This document shows positions 42,301 to 54,424 of a DNA stretch of 64,000 nt, one piece after another; positions within the stretch are counted from its first letter, which is position 1; each line of letters begins with the position of its first letter. The notes under the pieces were generated by a model, which saw only the letters and a list, made by a program, of their open reading frames with translations, ran no database searches and was not told the DNA's origin. The DNA is taken from positions 186,001 through 250,000 of the forward strand of contig WPIO01000177.1 of NCBI GenBank assembly GCA_009760855.2, given 5' to 3'. The translations under genes and the position numbers were made by a program. Source of the stretch: Cristatella mucedo. Its lineage: Eukaryota; Bryozoa; Phylactolaemata; Cristatellidae.

Positions 42301-42821
42301 TGCATTTACACTACAGAAAGTTGGTTTTAGAGATTTCTAGGCATATAGGGATGCTATGCAATTAGGTATCATTTTTATGGAGTTCAATGTTCTAATTTAT
42401 TTTACCTAATTGCTCAATTTACGAATTACCTTTTGAGTTTCATGTCTAGCTAGAATGACTTCATGAACTTTCTAGACTTTTCTTTCCATTCATTCCCCCT
42501 CTACTCTACCAGCCACTTTCCTTTACTGTGCCAGACGTAATGTATCTCCTTATGTAAGGCCACAAAGACAGAAGGATTAAGTCGGCGTTAGGAAAGAGTT
42601 TTCTAGAGCCCACTCAAAGCCTTAGCGACTTTCAGTACACATTCGGTGGCCAACAGACATCATCTCATGCAATAAAGAGAAAGGGAGAAGCATAGCTAAG
42701 TTGGGGGGCAGTCGAGGAAGTGAACAGCAGGAAAGTAGCAGAACATGATGGCTGGAAAGGATCCACATAAGGATGAAAGATGTCGTTGCATAAGAATTGT
42801 AGAATTAGGATTCAGTAAAAG

Positions 42822-42854
<33 letters not shown>

Positions 42855-42918
42855 ATATATATGTGTGTATATATATATATGTATATATATATATTATATA
42901 TATATATATATTATATAT

Positions 42919-42954
<36 letters not shown>

Positions 42955-45900
42955 CACCATCAGAGCAAAAGCTTTTGTCACGAACGGTAAAAAGAAAAAC
43001 GGGACTGCTAATAAATTGTCCATAGATGAATAGATGAGCTAAAGGCAAGAGAAGGCTAAAATATGTGGGCAGCTAGGTGTGAAGTAGCTAAGCCATGGCA
43101 GGCCTTGTGGGTCAGTGTGAGTTTTGCTCTGTATCCGTGTTAAACCAGAAGCTATCGAAGCTCCTTCAGCAAAGTACACACTAGATGAACTCTGGGATTG
43201 GTTGACTAGGCCTACAGCCACATTAATCACCAGCTGCGAAGGCTTAATGACTTCGTTGGTAGCTGGGCCAAAACTAAATTTCGGTAGTCTAGCCTAGACA
43301 GTATCAGGGATCAAGTAAGATCTTTAGCAAGCCACTGTGGTAGATAGTATATAATCTTAGATGGGGATCTAGTAGTGGCTAGCTGTTGAAGCAGTCTTTG
43401 TAATGTAACTTTTAAAGTCGTGCAGTTATCTATGTGTACATCTAAATTTCTCGTACGGGTGATGGTCGCACAACAGCCTATTAGAAGAGCAAAGTCTCCT
43501 AGTCCAGCCACAAGCTTGGGGTGTCAAAAGAGTCTAATGAGTATATAAGTTTGGTAGCACCATCCTTTAGTTGTAGGAAATTATAATGTCTTAAATGTAA
43601 GCAAGCATTCCGTTGGTTAGTAGCTGCAGCTGATTCCGGTGGTTTAAACGACAAGTATAGCTGGATATCGTCGGCATAGAAGTGATAGTCGATCCCATCG
43701 GCCCGAACCGCTCTCCAAGAGGCTTAAATACAAACAGAGAATAGCAAAAGATCGAGAACAGATCCATGTGGAACAACTCCACGGGTGACTGGTTTGCTAG
43801 ATGAGATGTGACTCGGGTGCTCGAGTATAATTGCTACTTGTCTCAAGCGATTAAAAATTGAAGGTTACTCTGACTGCATCTAAATCGATCGCATTTGGGA
43901 TGCTGCTAATTGAACCTTAATTGTCTTTCATCGTGCTGAGGATTGCTTCGTCGTTTGGTTTTTGGCTGACGTGTCAACACCAGATATTAACCCTAACTGA
44001 ACAGAGGGTAACTGTGCCTTAGTGTTAGGGTGAAATGCTGGTAGGACTGGATCGTGCCCAATAGGACAAGGCACTGTAATGGAAGACTATAAGCCCCTTA
44101 AAATTCTTCACCCTTAAATACTGTGCAGGTTTGGCTCAGTGGTTAAGGTGCTCGCCCGGACCTAGGCCAGACCTCGGTCGTGGGCTCGAGCCATATGGCA
44201 TATGTGAAGCACCTGAATAGAGATTCAATTCTCTTAGGGTGCTGTACAAATGAATTATTACATTATTATTTAAGGCAAACACCATCATTCTCAAAAGTTT
44301 CATTTCACCACTACAAATGCACGAATTGGCCAAATGGAGCCGAAAATTAGAGAGAAGCCACCGATTCCAGTAAACCGTGATCTCTGCAATCAAAGTGGAA
44401 TAGCTATCGCCAGTAGCTAAGGCATTGTGTATTGGATCTGCAAAAAGCCATGCATCTGCTATCGATTTTGAGTACATAAACATGGCATTTCCATGGACTA
44501 CAAGGTTGGCACCTTTTTTATAACCATTTTGCTTCATACACGTTCACTTACATCGACACAGCAGCTGCCGGCATGAAAGTAGGGGTTTCCCTACCCACCG
44601 ATGCCGGCTTTGTCAGGCTTGTTTTGTAGCCTAGTTCAATATGCCTTAAGGGGTCACTGCTCGAAAGCACGACGAAAGGGCGACTGCAGGCCGTGCATTA
44701 AATGCAACAGCCTACACAACAGAGAAGTGGCACGGGCTCGTAAAATCAGCAATAGCACTGAGCTACTATCTCAAAAAACTTTAAAAAAAACGACAGCAGG
44801 GCTAGTAGATCAAAAAAGACCCAGCCGGACACTTTCACCCGAAGGTGCTGGCTGGCTCTTCGGCGATGGACGACATTCCTCCGAGAAAACTGTCTCCCTC
44901 ACTCGGGAGCTGCCTCGCTCACTGGCGATCACTACCGACGTGGTCATAAGCATTAATTACAATGCGCCTGAGGTTTTCCAGGCATGGCATAGAGAGTAGG
45001 GAAGGGAGCCAAACCCAAGCAATTGCTGACATAGCAATTCAGAATAATGGTGGAAGTGTCATGGTTTGGGGTTATCATTGCTTCTCTGGTGTCTGAATTC
45101 TGCACAAGTTTAACGGACTTATTGAATAGCATACGGAACCAATATGCTTCTGGCCTACGAAAAACTATGTACAGCCTATGAATGAATGTGCACATTTTTA
45201 TAAAAAAAAAATTGGTGCCAAGTGCAACCATTAGGCCTGCTGTGGTCGGGTTCAAGCAAATAGGGGGAAATCCAGCGAGAGGTCCATCACATTGGTAACC
45301 ATGAATGGCTGATTATGTAAGCATGGACTTAAGCAGAGGGTGCAGGGACAGCAGTAATTACCAGGCCTATTAGTGTGGCATGTCCGACCACGTGACTTTC
45401 TAAAAGCATATTTTACATGCATGGAAAACCGTCCAATTAAGGTCATCGTTATTGAGCTTCTAATGAGTACATGATTTTAGCAACTTACTCCCTGTTGCAC
45501 ACGTGTTTGTGAAGCCTCCGGGTCAAGGTTGCCATATTGGCAATGGCTCGACAATAATAACACTATATTTGTATAGCACCCTCGGAGAACCTAATCTCTT
45601 ACTGTGCACTTTACATATGCTGTAAAGAAAGCATGATTAAATTATTAGTGGTAAGATGCACAAGGCCGACATGCATGACAAGGTTAGAGGTGACATGCAC
45701 AGTGGCAACACGTAAAACATGGTTAGTGGCAGAAAGTTATGTCAGCAGGCAGAAGCATACAATGGACGTATCACAAGGACCCACTAAAGGAATTGATAAA
45801 CAGGTGCCTTTTAAGCTTTGCTCTAAATTTGGTCAAGTCGGCAGATATCTTAACGTCAGCCAGGAGTGAGTTCCAGGCTTTGGGAGCATACAAACTTAGG

Positions 45901-48900
45901 CATGGTCTCCAAAGAATTTGAGGTTCGTACAGGGTATGGCCAAACGATTTGAGTCAGAACATCGAGTGGTACGATTTCTAGCCTGGTGAGAGAGTAGTTC
46001 TGATAGGTAGGCTGGAGTCAGAGAATGTAGGGACCTAAAAGTTAGTGCCAAAACCTTGAAAAGTCGATTCGATGCTAATTGAATGCTTGAGAGTTTGTCA
46101 GGTTCTTTGCATCATCACTGACAGCAGGTTCTCCAACTCATTAGGGGCAGCTATAAAAACCGAGAATGATGGCATACGAATAATTAAAGTCAACTAAAAC
46201 TTGAAAAAGCATGACTAGCCTTTTGTGCGGGAGATAAATGCAGGAAGTAGAGCCCAGCATTGGTCCATCTGGTGGTCTGCATGTTCTAGCACCTTTCTTG
46301 TTTCGAAACTACCATTACCCTACCTTTCCAGATAAGGAAGAACAGGTGCCGTCAGAAACAGCTGCCACCAAGCTTGCTCAGAAGCAACCCCTGCATAAGA
46401 ACTCCCATTCCGGTAGATCACGAGTGCCACAGCTGCTGCAGAAATAAACTGCCACAGCTTCTGCCTGGACTGAGCCGAGTCAACAGCTGGGGGTAGCACC
46501 AGCAAATCGCATTCCCTGACTAGTGGCATTCGCACTGCCAATCACCACACCAATGATTCAATAGTCACTCAGCTTCAGATGTCATACGACAGCTACCACG
46601 TGCTTTAAGCTCAAGATTTAGGCTCCGGGAAGAAGAACAGCTGTGCAACTGTGCACTGCTAGTAATACTGCTAGTCTTTCACCAACAAGGCTGAAGTAGT
46701 AAGAAGATCGCTGGTATAAGGGAAGTTTGTATCAGGCATAATCTAGCAAAGTACGTTCGGCAGGGCTCCATGGCCAACTACATAGTCTTAGGTGTCTAAA
46801 GAATAAGACATTGAGTCTCAAGGACTAACTGCTACAGGCCAGCACTACCAGATAGGAAGGCCAGCTTGGCCAAGCCTGCAAGTCACCGGAAGCTGCTACG
46901 GGAACCAAAATTAGCTAGCAAACAGTGCAGCCACGACTTGAGGACAATATTTTCAAAGTGGGCAACACAAGCACCATGGCCGTGTCAGTGGCATAATTAG
47001 GACTGCCGTGCTCACTCAACACTTGAAGATTAGTGTTAGGTATAGTCGACTCTGCTTATAAGAATAAGCTGGGCCGGCAAATAAGCATGCTTATTTGCGG
47101 AGTTTTCCCATTTTTGGAATGAGACTAATATACTAAAAACTCTGGGATGTAGATCTGCTATTCTTTTAAGAGATAACGAGTATTCCTATATCCGATATTC
47201 TTATATGTGGAGTCGACTGTATATCGGACAGATGAAAGCTGTTTCCAACTCTTTGGTAACAACAAATGGCGGGTTGACAAAGCCAAAGAAACAGTACAGA
47301 ATACAAAGATGATTGTGTGCAGCACACTATGAAGTTCAGCAGTGTCAGAATCACAATTTGGGGCTCTCATTCAGGTTCAGGTATCAGAACACTGCATCCA
47401 ATTCTTGGCAGTGTGAACAAGAATGTTTATATCAATGGGCTGCAAAATATTGGTATTCTGTGTCTGAAAATTGTTTGGAAACAGCCTGATTTTTGCAAAG
47501 CATGTCAATTTTTTGCAATCACACGATTTGAATAACATATACCATTCATGGGATGACCTCCGCCGGTGTTTAAGAAGCAATTCCAATAAACCAACCAGTG
47601 AAGACTACCTGTCTGAAAGACTGCAAAGGATGTGGGAGAGTACACCATAAGAATCTGCCACTGGCTAATACTTTCGATGAATTGCCGGGTACACGAAGTC
47701 CTCAATAACCGTAGCCTGTGCAGAACTTCTGGTGTCATACAATAGGAGCCAATTAACCAGGTTGGCCATACGACCGCGTTTTAGTAATTTAAGACTATTT
47801 GCCTCCAGTTCTAACCAGAGGCCTTCATAGATCAAGTGTCTAGTTTATCTGATATAGCATATAGACGTCAGATGATAGTTTATAGGAGTCTGTCTAACAT
47901 CTGTTATTTGCAGTAACACATATTGTGCCAATCAATTCAAGTTCCTTCGACAGGCAAAATGCATACAGGGTAAGGACACTTTTCTGCGTATAGCAAATAA
48001 AAACAGCCGAGCATGCCACCAGGCCATATTCATTACCACTTAAGTCTTCAGGCCAAGAAGCCACGACATTTTCAATTTCCTTGGCACGAGCAACTTCATA
48101 TTCGAGTAGTGGATCGGTTCTCAGCTATAAGGAAATTACTCTATTTGGGGCAACATACTGGCACACTAAATGCTTGCAATAAAATTGGGTGCGTCCGTCA
48201 CAAAAACTCCTTACACAGCTGAAAGCACTCGATCACGGATAGCAGTGCTCATCCAGTACCAGTCAGCTTTTGGTGGCATATTTTACCGTGGCTTAGCAGG
48301 CACCAGCAGATATTCCACCGCAATAAGTTCCCTTACCCAAGGTTACAACAACTTTAACAAGTAATCAACAGCTAGACAACCCTCACACAATCAATATAAA
48401 CAGTGTCTACTTGACACTAGGAATCATTGCAGCAGGCCGATCGTGTGCAATTTAAGAGGGTCCATTATCTCTTAGGCAAGAGGAAACAAATAATGAACAA
48501 ATAATGACCCAAGAAGCCGACTGAGCCATGGGCTCACGAGCAACTAAGCACAGGGGTAAGCATGAAAATCTGAAAACTCAGTGAAAAAGTGCTGCTCGAG
48601 TGGTCCTTAGGAGCAAGATTAACAAATGTACTACACTGCTGCTCAGGAACACCGCTGCTTGTTTTGACGATATTAAATACCGAGGCGAGGGAGCCTTCCC
48701 GACAAAAGTGACTATCTGCAATGACCTTTGATCATTTAAATATCAACGAAAGATGCATCTGCTCCGCTCATCGTTCCTTGCCGCCCCGGGATTTCGGCTT
48801 TATTTCTTCTTATGTCTTGCCTGCTTACCTGTACATGTTCAGTGCATGTTACTACCTAGAGGTCTCACTAATCGGTGGCTTGTGTGACTTTGCATGCTGG

Positions 48901-51900
48901 CCTAAGCATGACACCAGTTGGCTTTTGCAAGTTTGCTATTACTTCTTACATTTTAAATATTTTAACAAATCATCGTACCTTAGCCGGAAGAGCCCTGCCT
49001 TGCCAGGGCAGGGGGGCTACGTGCCTCCCGGTTCAGGAACAGGGACCATTCTCAAAAAGGCTGTAGTCAGGCCACTACTCAAGAAAGCAACACTAAACTA
49101 AGATAACTTTAGCAACTTCTGCCTAGTCTTCCTTCTACCGTTCCTATCAAAGACACGGGAATGAGTCGTGACAGACCAGCCGAACTCATATTTTGAAACT
49201 TCAAACCTTGCTAGTACGTTCCAGTCTGGTTTTAGAGCTAATCACTCCGCAGAGTCAGCATTGCTTCCGGTGTGCAGCGACTTAGGAATGCAGACATGGG
49301 TAGAGTATCTCTGCATGTTTTGCTTGATCTTTCGGCAGCTTTTAATACTATCGATCAGTAAGTCCTTCTTGAGCGCCTCATCTCGCCTGGGCATTACTGG
49401 CCCTGCACTGCAATGGTTCAGGTCCTATCTCAGTGGGAGACCTCAGAGTATTGATGTGCATGGACAAAGATCATTCAAGAAACCTCAGGGCTCCGTGCTT
49501 GGTCCTGGTCTTTTTTCATAGTTTATACACTACTTCTTGCCGAAGTGATTGCCAAGCACAATCTAGGCTGTCACTTCTATGTGGATGACACTCAGCTGTA
49601 CCTTTGCTTTGATTCTTCCTAGCCCTCCAGCATGTCAAATTCTCTCAACTCCCTTGCTGCATGTATTGATGACATCTGCACACGGATGGCAGCAAATCTA
49701 CTCAAATTGAATGATGATACAACCAACTTACTAGTTACGGGCAACCAAGTGTGATTCGGGAATTGGATAGGCTAACGCTCAAAATCGGCTCTGCCAGCAC
49801 TTCTGATGAATCTGCACGAAATCTAGGTGTCATATTCCAAAGTGACCTTTCGTTAGATGACCAATTCCAGCTAAATAACATTGCTAAAATTCGAGCTTGT
49901 CTAGACAGGGATACCACATCTAAGTTGGTCCATTCATTTGAGACATCCTGTCTCGACTTCTGTAACTCACTGCTTTCTGGTCTACCGGTTATGGCAATCA
50001 GGTACTTACAGCTGGTGTGAAACTCTTCGGCTAGCCATGTCTGTCGTGAGCGTTGCAGTTACCACATCACACCACTTCTCGCTGACCTGAACTGGCAACC
50101 AGTCAAGCAATGCATCGACCTCAAGGTTTTGTTGCTCACTTCATTCTTTGGCTCCAGCCTACTTATCAGATCTACTGCCGCACGAGGCTAAGCATTGTAC
50201 CACCCGCTTTTCAGAATCTAATTGTTTACATATATCTCGTACAGACCTCACATCCTTTGGAGACCGTGCTTTCAGTTCGTATGCTCCTAAAGCCTGGAAC
50301 TCACTTCGAACCTGCATCACGACATCTCCCGACTTGACCACATTTAAAAAGAAACTAAAAACGCATCTATTTATGCCACTAACCACACTTGCATGCTGAG
50401 CCTGTGCATGCCACCCCTAACCATATTATTTTTGTTGTTTATCGAGCATTCTACTCAATCATATTTCCTTTGCAGCAAATGCAAAGCACCTAGAAAGAGA
50501 TTGAGTTCTCTGGGGATGCTTTATCAAGTGTGTTATTATTATTACTATTACTATTATTAGGTCACAGAAAATTCAGGCCAGCATTGCAATGAAAAAAAAA
50601 TGTTTCGTGATATTTACAGGCGTAAGCTATTACATTATTAACGCCCAGTGCGAGAGTGCCATTATTTCAGTACCTTAAGCACGGGTGGAAGTAAATCAAC
50701 CACAAGTAGGCACAAAGGTGACAGCTACTGACATAATTGTAATAACAATAATACCTTTGTATAGCACCCTCAGGGAACCGAATCTCTTTCTAGGCACTTT
50801 ACAGATGCTGCATTTAAAGAATTAACCAAATGTTTGGTGGTAACATCTGCTAGCAGCAGGTATAGTGTAAGCAGGTACACGCACACGAAGAACGAATCAC
50901 AGAGACCCACTAAATGCTGTAATGAACAGGTGCATTTTAAGCTTCTTTTTAAATGTTGTCATGTCAGGGGATGCTGTGGCAAGCGTCGTTAGTGAGTTCC
51001 AGGCTTTTGGAGCATAGAACTGAAGGCATGGTCTCCAACGGTCATTCCTATTCATTCCTATTTGGAGTTTTAAAGGGTTAGATACATGTTAACAATACTG
51101 TGGGGAAAATAATCAAACATTGATCAAATTTTGGTAGTCCGCCTTTGTCTGCCTTGTCGTCATCGAGGTCCACAATAACGTAATGACGACAATGATATGC
51201 GTACAGAACCCTAATAGAACTAAACCTAATCCTAGGTACTTTACAGATGCTAGAAAGTGTCATCCCCCATAAACATTCTAACGGAAATAACACGTATTGA
51301 CCAAATCCATTGAGGAACAGATGTTTTGAGCTTTAAAAAAAATGACAAGTCAAGGGATGTCACGACGTCAAGTCAAGAGTGAGTTTCAGGCTTTGAGAGC
51401 ATGCCGAGTTTTGTACCAACTGTAAGCACTTTATTACACACCTCCGACTCGTGAGCTACAGAAGTCGACATGGGAGGGATGTCACATACAAGAGCAACTT
51501 GGATAGGATAGGTGCTATCACTGCTTAAGCAGGCCCAAGTTTTTTAAATGTTAAGTAGTTGAAAGTAGGCAGACATGACTATGGAGGAGAAGGTCGTCTA
51601 GTAAAAGATCATTTTGGAACAGGACACCGAAATTTCGTGCAAATGTACAGGAGATATGCTCGATAAAGCAAATTTTGAAGATCACTTTTCCAACTTCTCA
51701 GTAGCTAGGCAAAGCACAGGCCCAGCTGTGTATCAATCAAAGCCACATGCGGTACTGCTAAACAGCAAATAAATTAGTGTCAAGCCCAGAAGCATCCTGA
51801 AGTGAACTCCAAAGCTGACTTCCAATCTTTGGCCCAACATTGACAGACCCACGTGAGTTGTTTTCACACACCGTGTCATAATACATTTGCCTTACACCGT

Positions 51901-54341
51901 GAGCACCATTTGCAATCTACACCAGATGATACCCCCATTGGTCTTCTTTGGGGTTCTTTCAGGGGCTCGACAAACTAATTTGCATTGTTGTTTTATTATA
52001 TTAACAAACTCTAATACTAGCTTATTTAATAGCCTCTTTTGTATAGCAGCAGAAGAGCCTTAAAGGCTATCACCACCATTTGAGTGGAAACAAAGGATCG
52101 CCCGCTGTAGGATTCGAACTCAAGACCTCCGTCGTGAAGAGCAACAGCCTTATCTAGTGGATACCTAACTCTCGGCCATAGCAAACCCAAACTCTTAATG
52201 CCAACTTGAAATTATAATATGGTCAAGCTTACTGGCTAGCTAAGCAGTTAAAACACCAGAAGCAGCTTACCCTGCCTTCAAATTTTCACAGGATAAAAAA
52301 TTAGCAAACTTTTCTTCTGCTTACACTAGTGCCTAACTTAGCCTGTAAATGCCAAACTTTCTATCACAAATCCACATTCACACTTAGCTTGACTCGTTCA
52401 TCTGGCAAATCAAAGGTGCATCAGTAGGCCGACAGTAAACAAGTATCCAAATGCATCAGTGCTAGAGAAAACGACGAGCTGTAACAACATCCACCACACA
52501 CTAAAAGCTTTGGCCCTCTTACATATACGGCCCACTATAATAGCCTTTCTTACGAACAAGCAGCAGCAGCAGAGTCAAGGGCTAACTGGCTGGGGAGGGG
52601 GTTTAAAGAGTAGTGGCACGCCTTTCTATGCAGAAGCCATAACTAGCTAGGGGCTAAAGGACTAGCATAGCAGTGTCAGTAATCTTGAAAGATGATACAC
52701 CTCATAATACTCATCAGTGCACTTGTGCCAGTAACCAAGCCCTCCTTTATCTCAAATCTCTCTATCTCATTTCGATTTTGTGTGCAAGAAATCGATCTTT
52801 CCTCGTTATGGGTGACAATAGCTGACATGCTTTACGAGTTTGCACCTCTGACTAAGTACACTGTGAAACCTCGCCGGGACGGCTTATGGTTTACCATAGA
52901 CGAAACTAGTTAGATACTAAGCTCAAGCTCGAGAAAGCATACACGAGATCAGGACTGACTGTCCATCGCCATACCTAAAATGACTACTGTAGATCATAAA
53001 TAAATAAAAATAAATAAATCCTAGCTGATTAAACAGCCTCTTTTTGTATAGCGATAGAAGAGCCTTTACGGCTATCAGCACCACTTGCAGTGACGATACA
53101 GGATAGCCCACCGCAGGAATCGATCCCACGACCTCGGGACCGAGGTCGTGAAAGCAACTGCCTACCTAGTGTGCCATCACGGCCCATACCAATTGATCCT
53201 AGCAAAGGTCAAGTCTAGCTTCTTAAAAAATTGTCGATTTACAGATGCACAATCAACAAATGCTGATATCTATGATTAACCATATCCAACAACCTCACAA
53301 GACTCCACTCCTCAATTCATTGCAGCACCTCAATGTCAACATTAAATGAGGCAAGAAGTGACCTCATCCTGAAATTCATCTACTCGTCTAATGAGACTCT
53401 AGTACTCTAGACCCTATTCCAACTCTCCAACCTTTACGATACAAAGATCTATGGCTACCATGCATAACTAACATAATGTGTATGTCATTAGCTTCGGGTC
53501 ATGTCCCTGCCCCTTCTAAAACGGTTGTAATTGGACAAGTAATTAAGAAAGCAACACTAGATCAAGAGAACTTAAGCAACTTCTGCCCAGTCTCCCTTCT
53601 ACCCTTCCTATCAAAGACAGTGGAACGAGTTGTGACAGACCAGCTAAACTTATAATAATAATAATGCACTTGATAAAGTGCCCTCAGAGAACTCAATCTC
53701 TTTCTAGGCGCTTTACATTTGCTGCAAATGGAAATGCGATTGAATGGTGAGTAATATCATGCTTGATAAACAACATGAATAACATGGTTAGGGGTGACAT
53801 GCACAGGATCAGCATGCAAGTGTGGTTAGTGGCAGCATGCACAATGTCAGCACGCATAAGCACACGAAGGACAAATCCCAGGGATCCACTAAATGCTGTC
53901 CTAAATATGTGTGTTTTCAAGTTCTTTTTAAATGTGGTCAAGTCAGGGGATGTTCTGACGCAAGTCGGGAGGCAGTTCCAGGCTTTGGGAGCATACGAAC
54001 TAAATGCACGTTCTCCAAAGGATTTGAGGTTTGTACGAGGTATTGGTAAACTGTTGGATTCCGAAAAGCTGGTGGTACGATGCTTGGTCTGGTGGGGGAG
54101 TAGATCTGAGAGATAGGCTGGAGCCCAAGAATGAAGTGATCTCAAAGTGAGCGACAAAACCTTGAAGTCGATCCGTTGCTTGACTGGGAGCCAGTGCAGG
54201 TCGGCGAGAAGTGGTGTGATGTGGCAACTGCGACGCTCACGACAGACAAGCCTAGCTGCAGAGTTTTGCACCAGCTGCAATCGCCTGATTGCACGTATCG
54301 CCTGATTGCCGGTAGGCTCAGAGAGAGCTCAGAGCTCAGAG

Positions 54342-54424
<83 letters not shown>

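Noticed and set aside
42745-42954. 69-codon Ile/Tyr-rich frame
   Set aside because: It is a translation of the (TA)n microsatellite.
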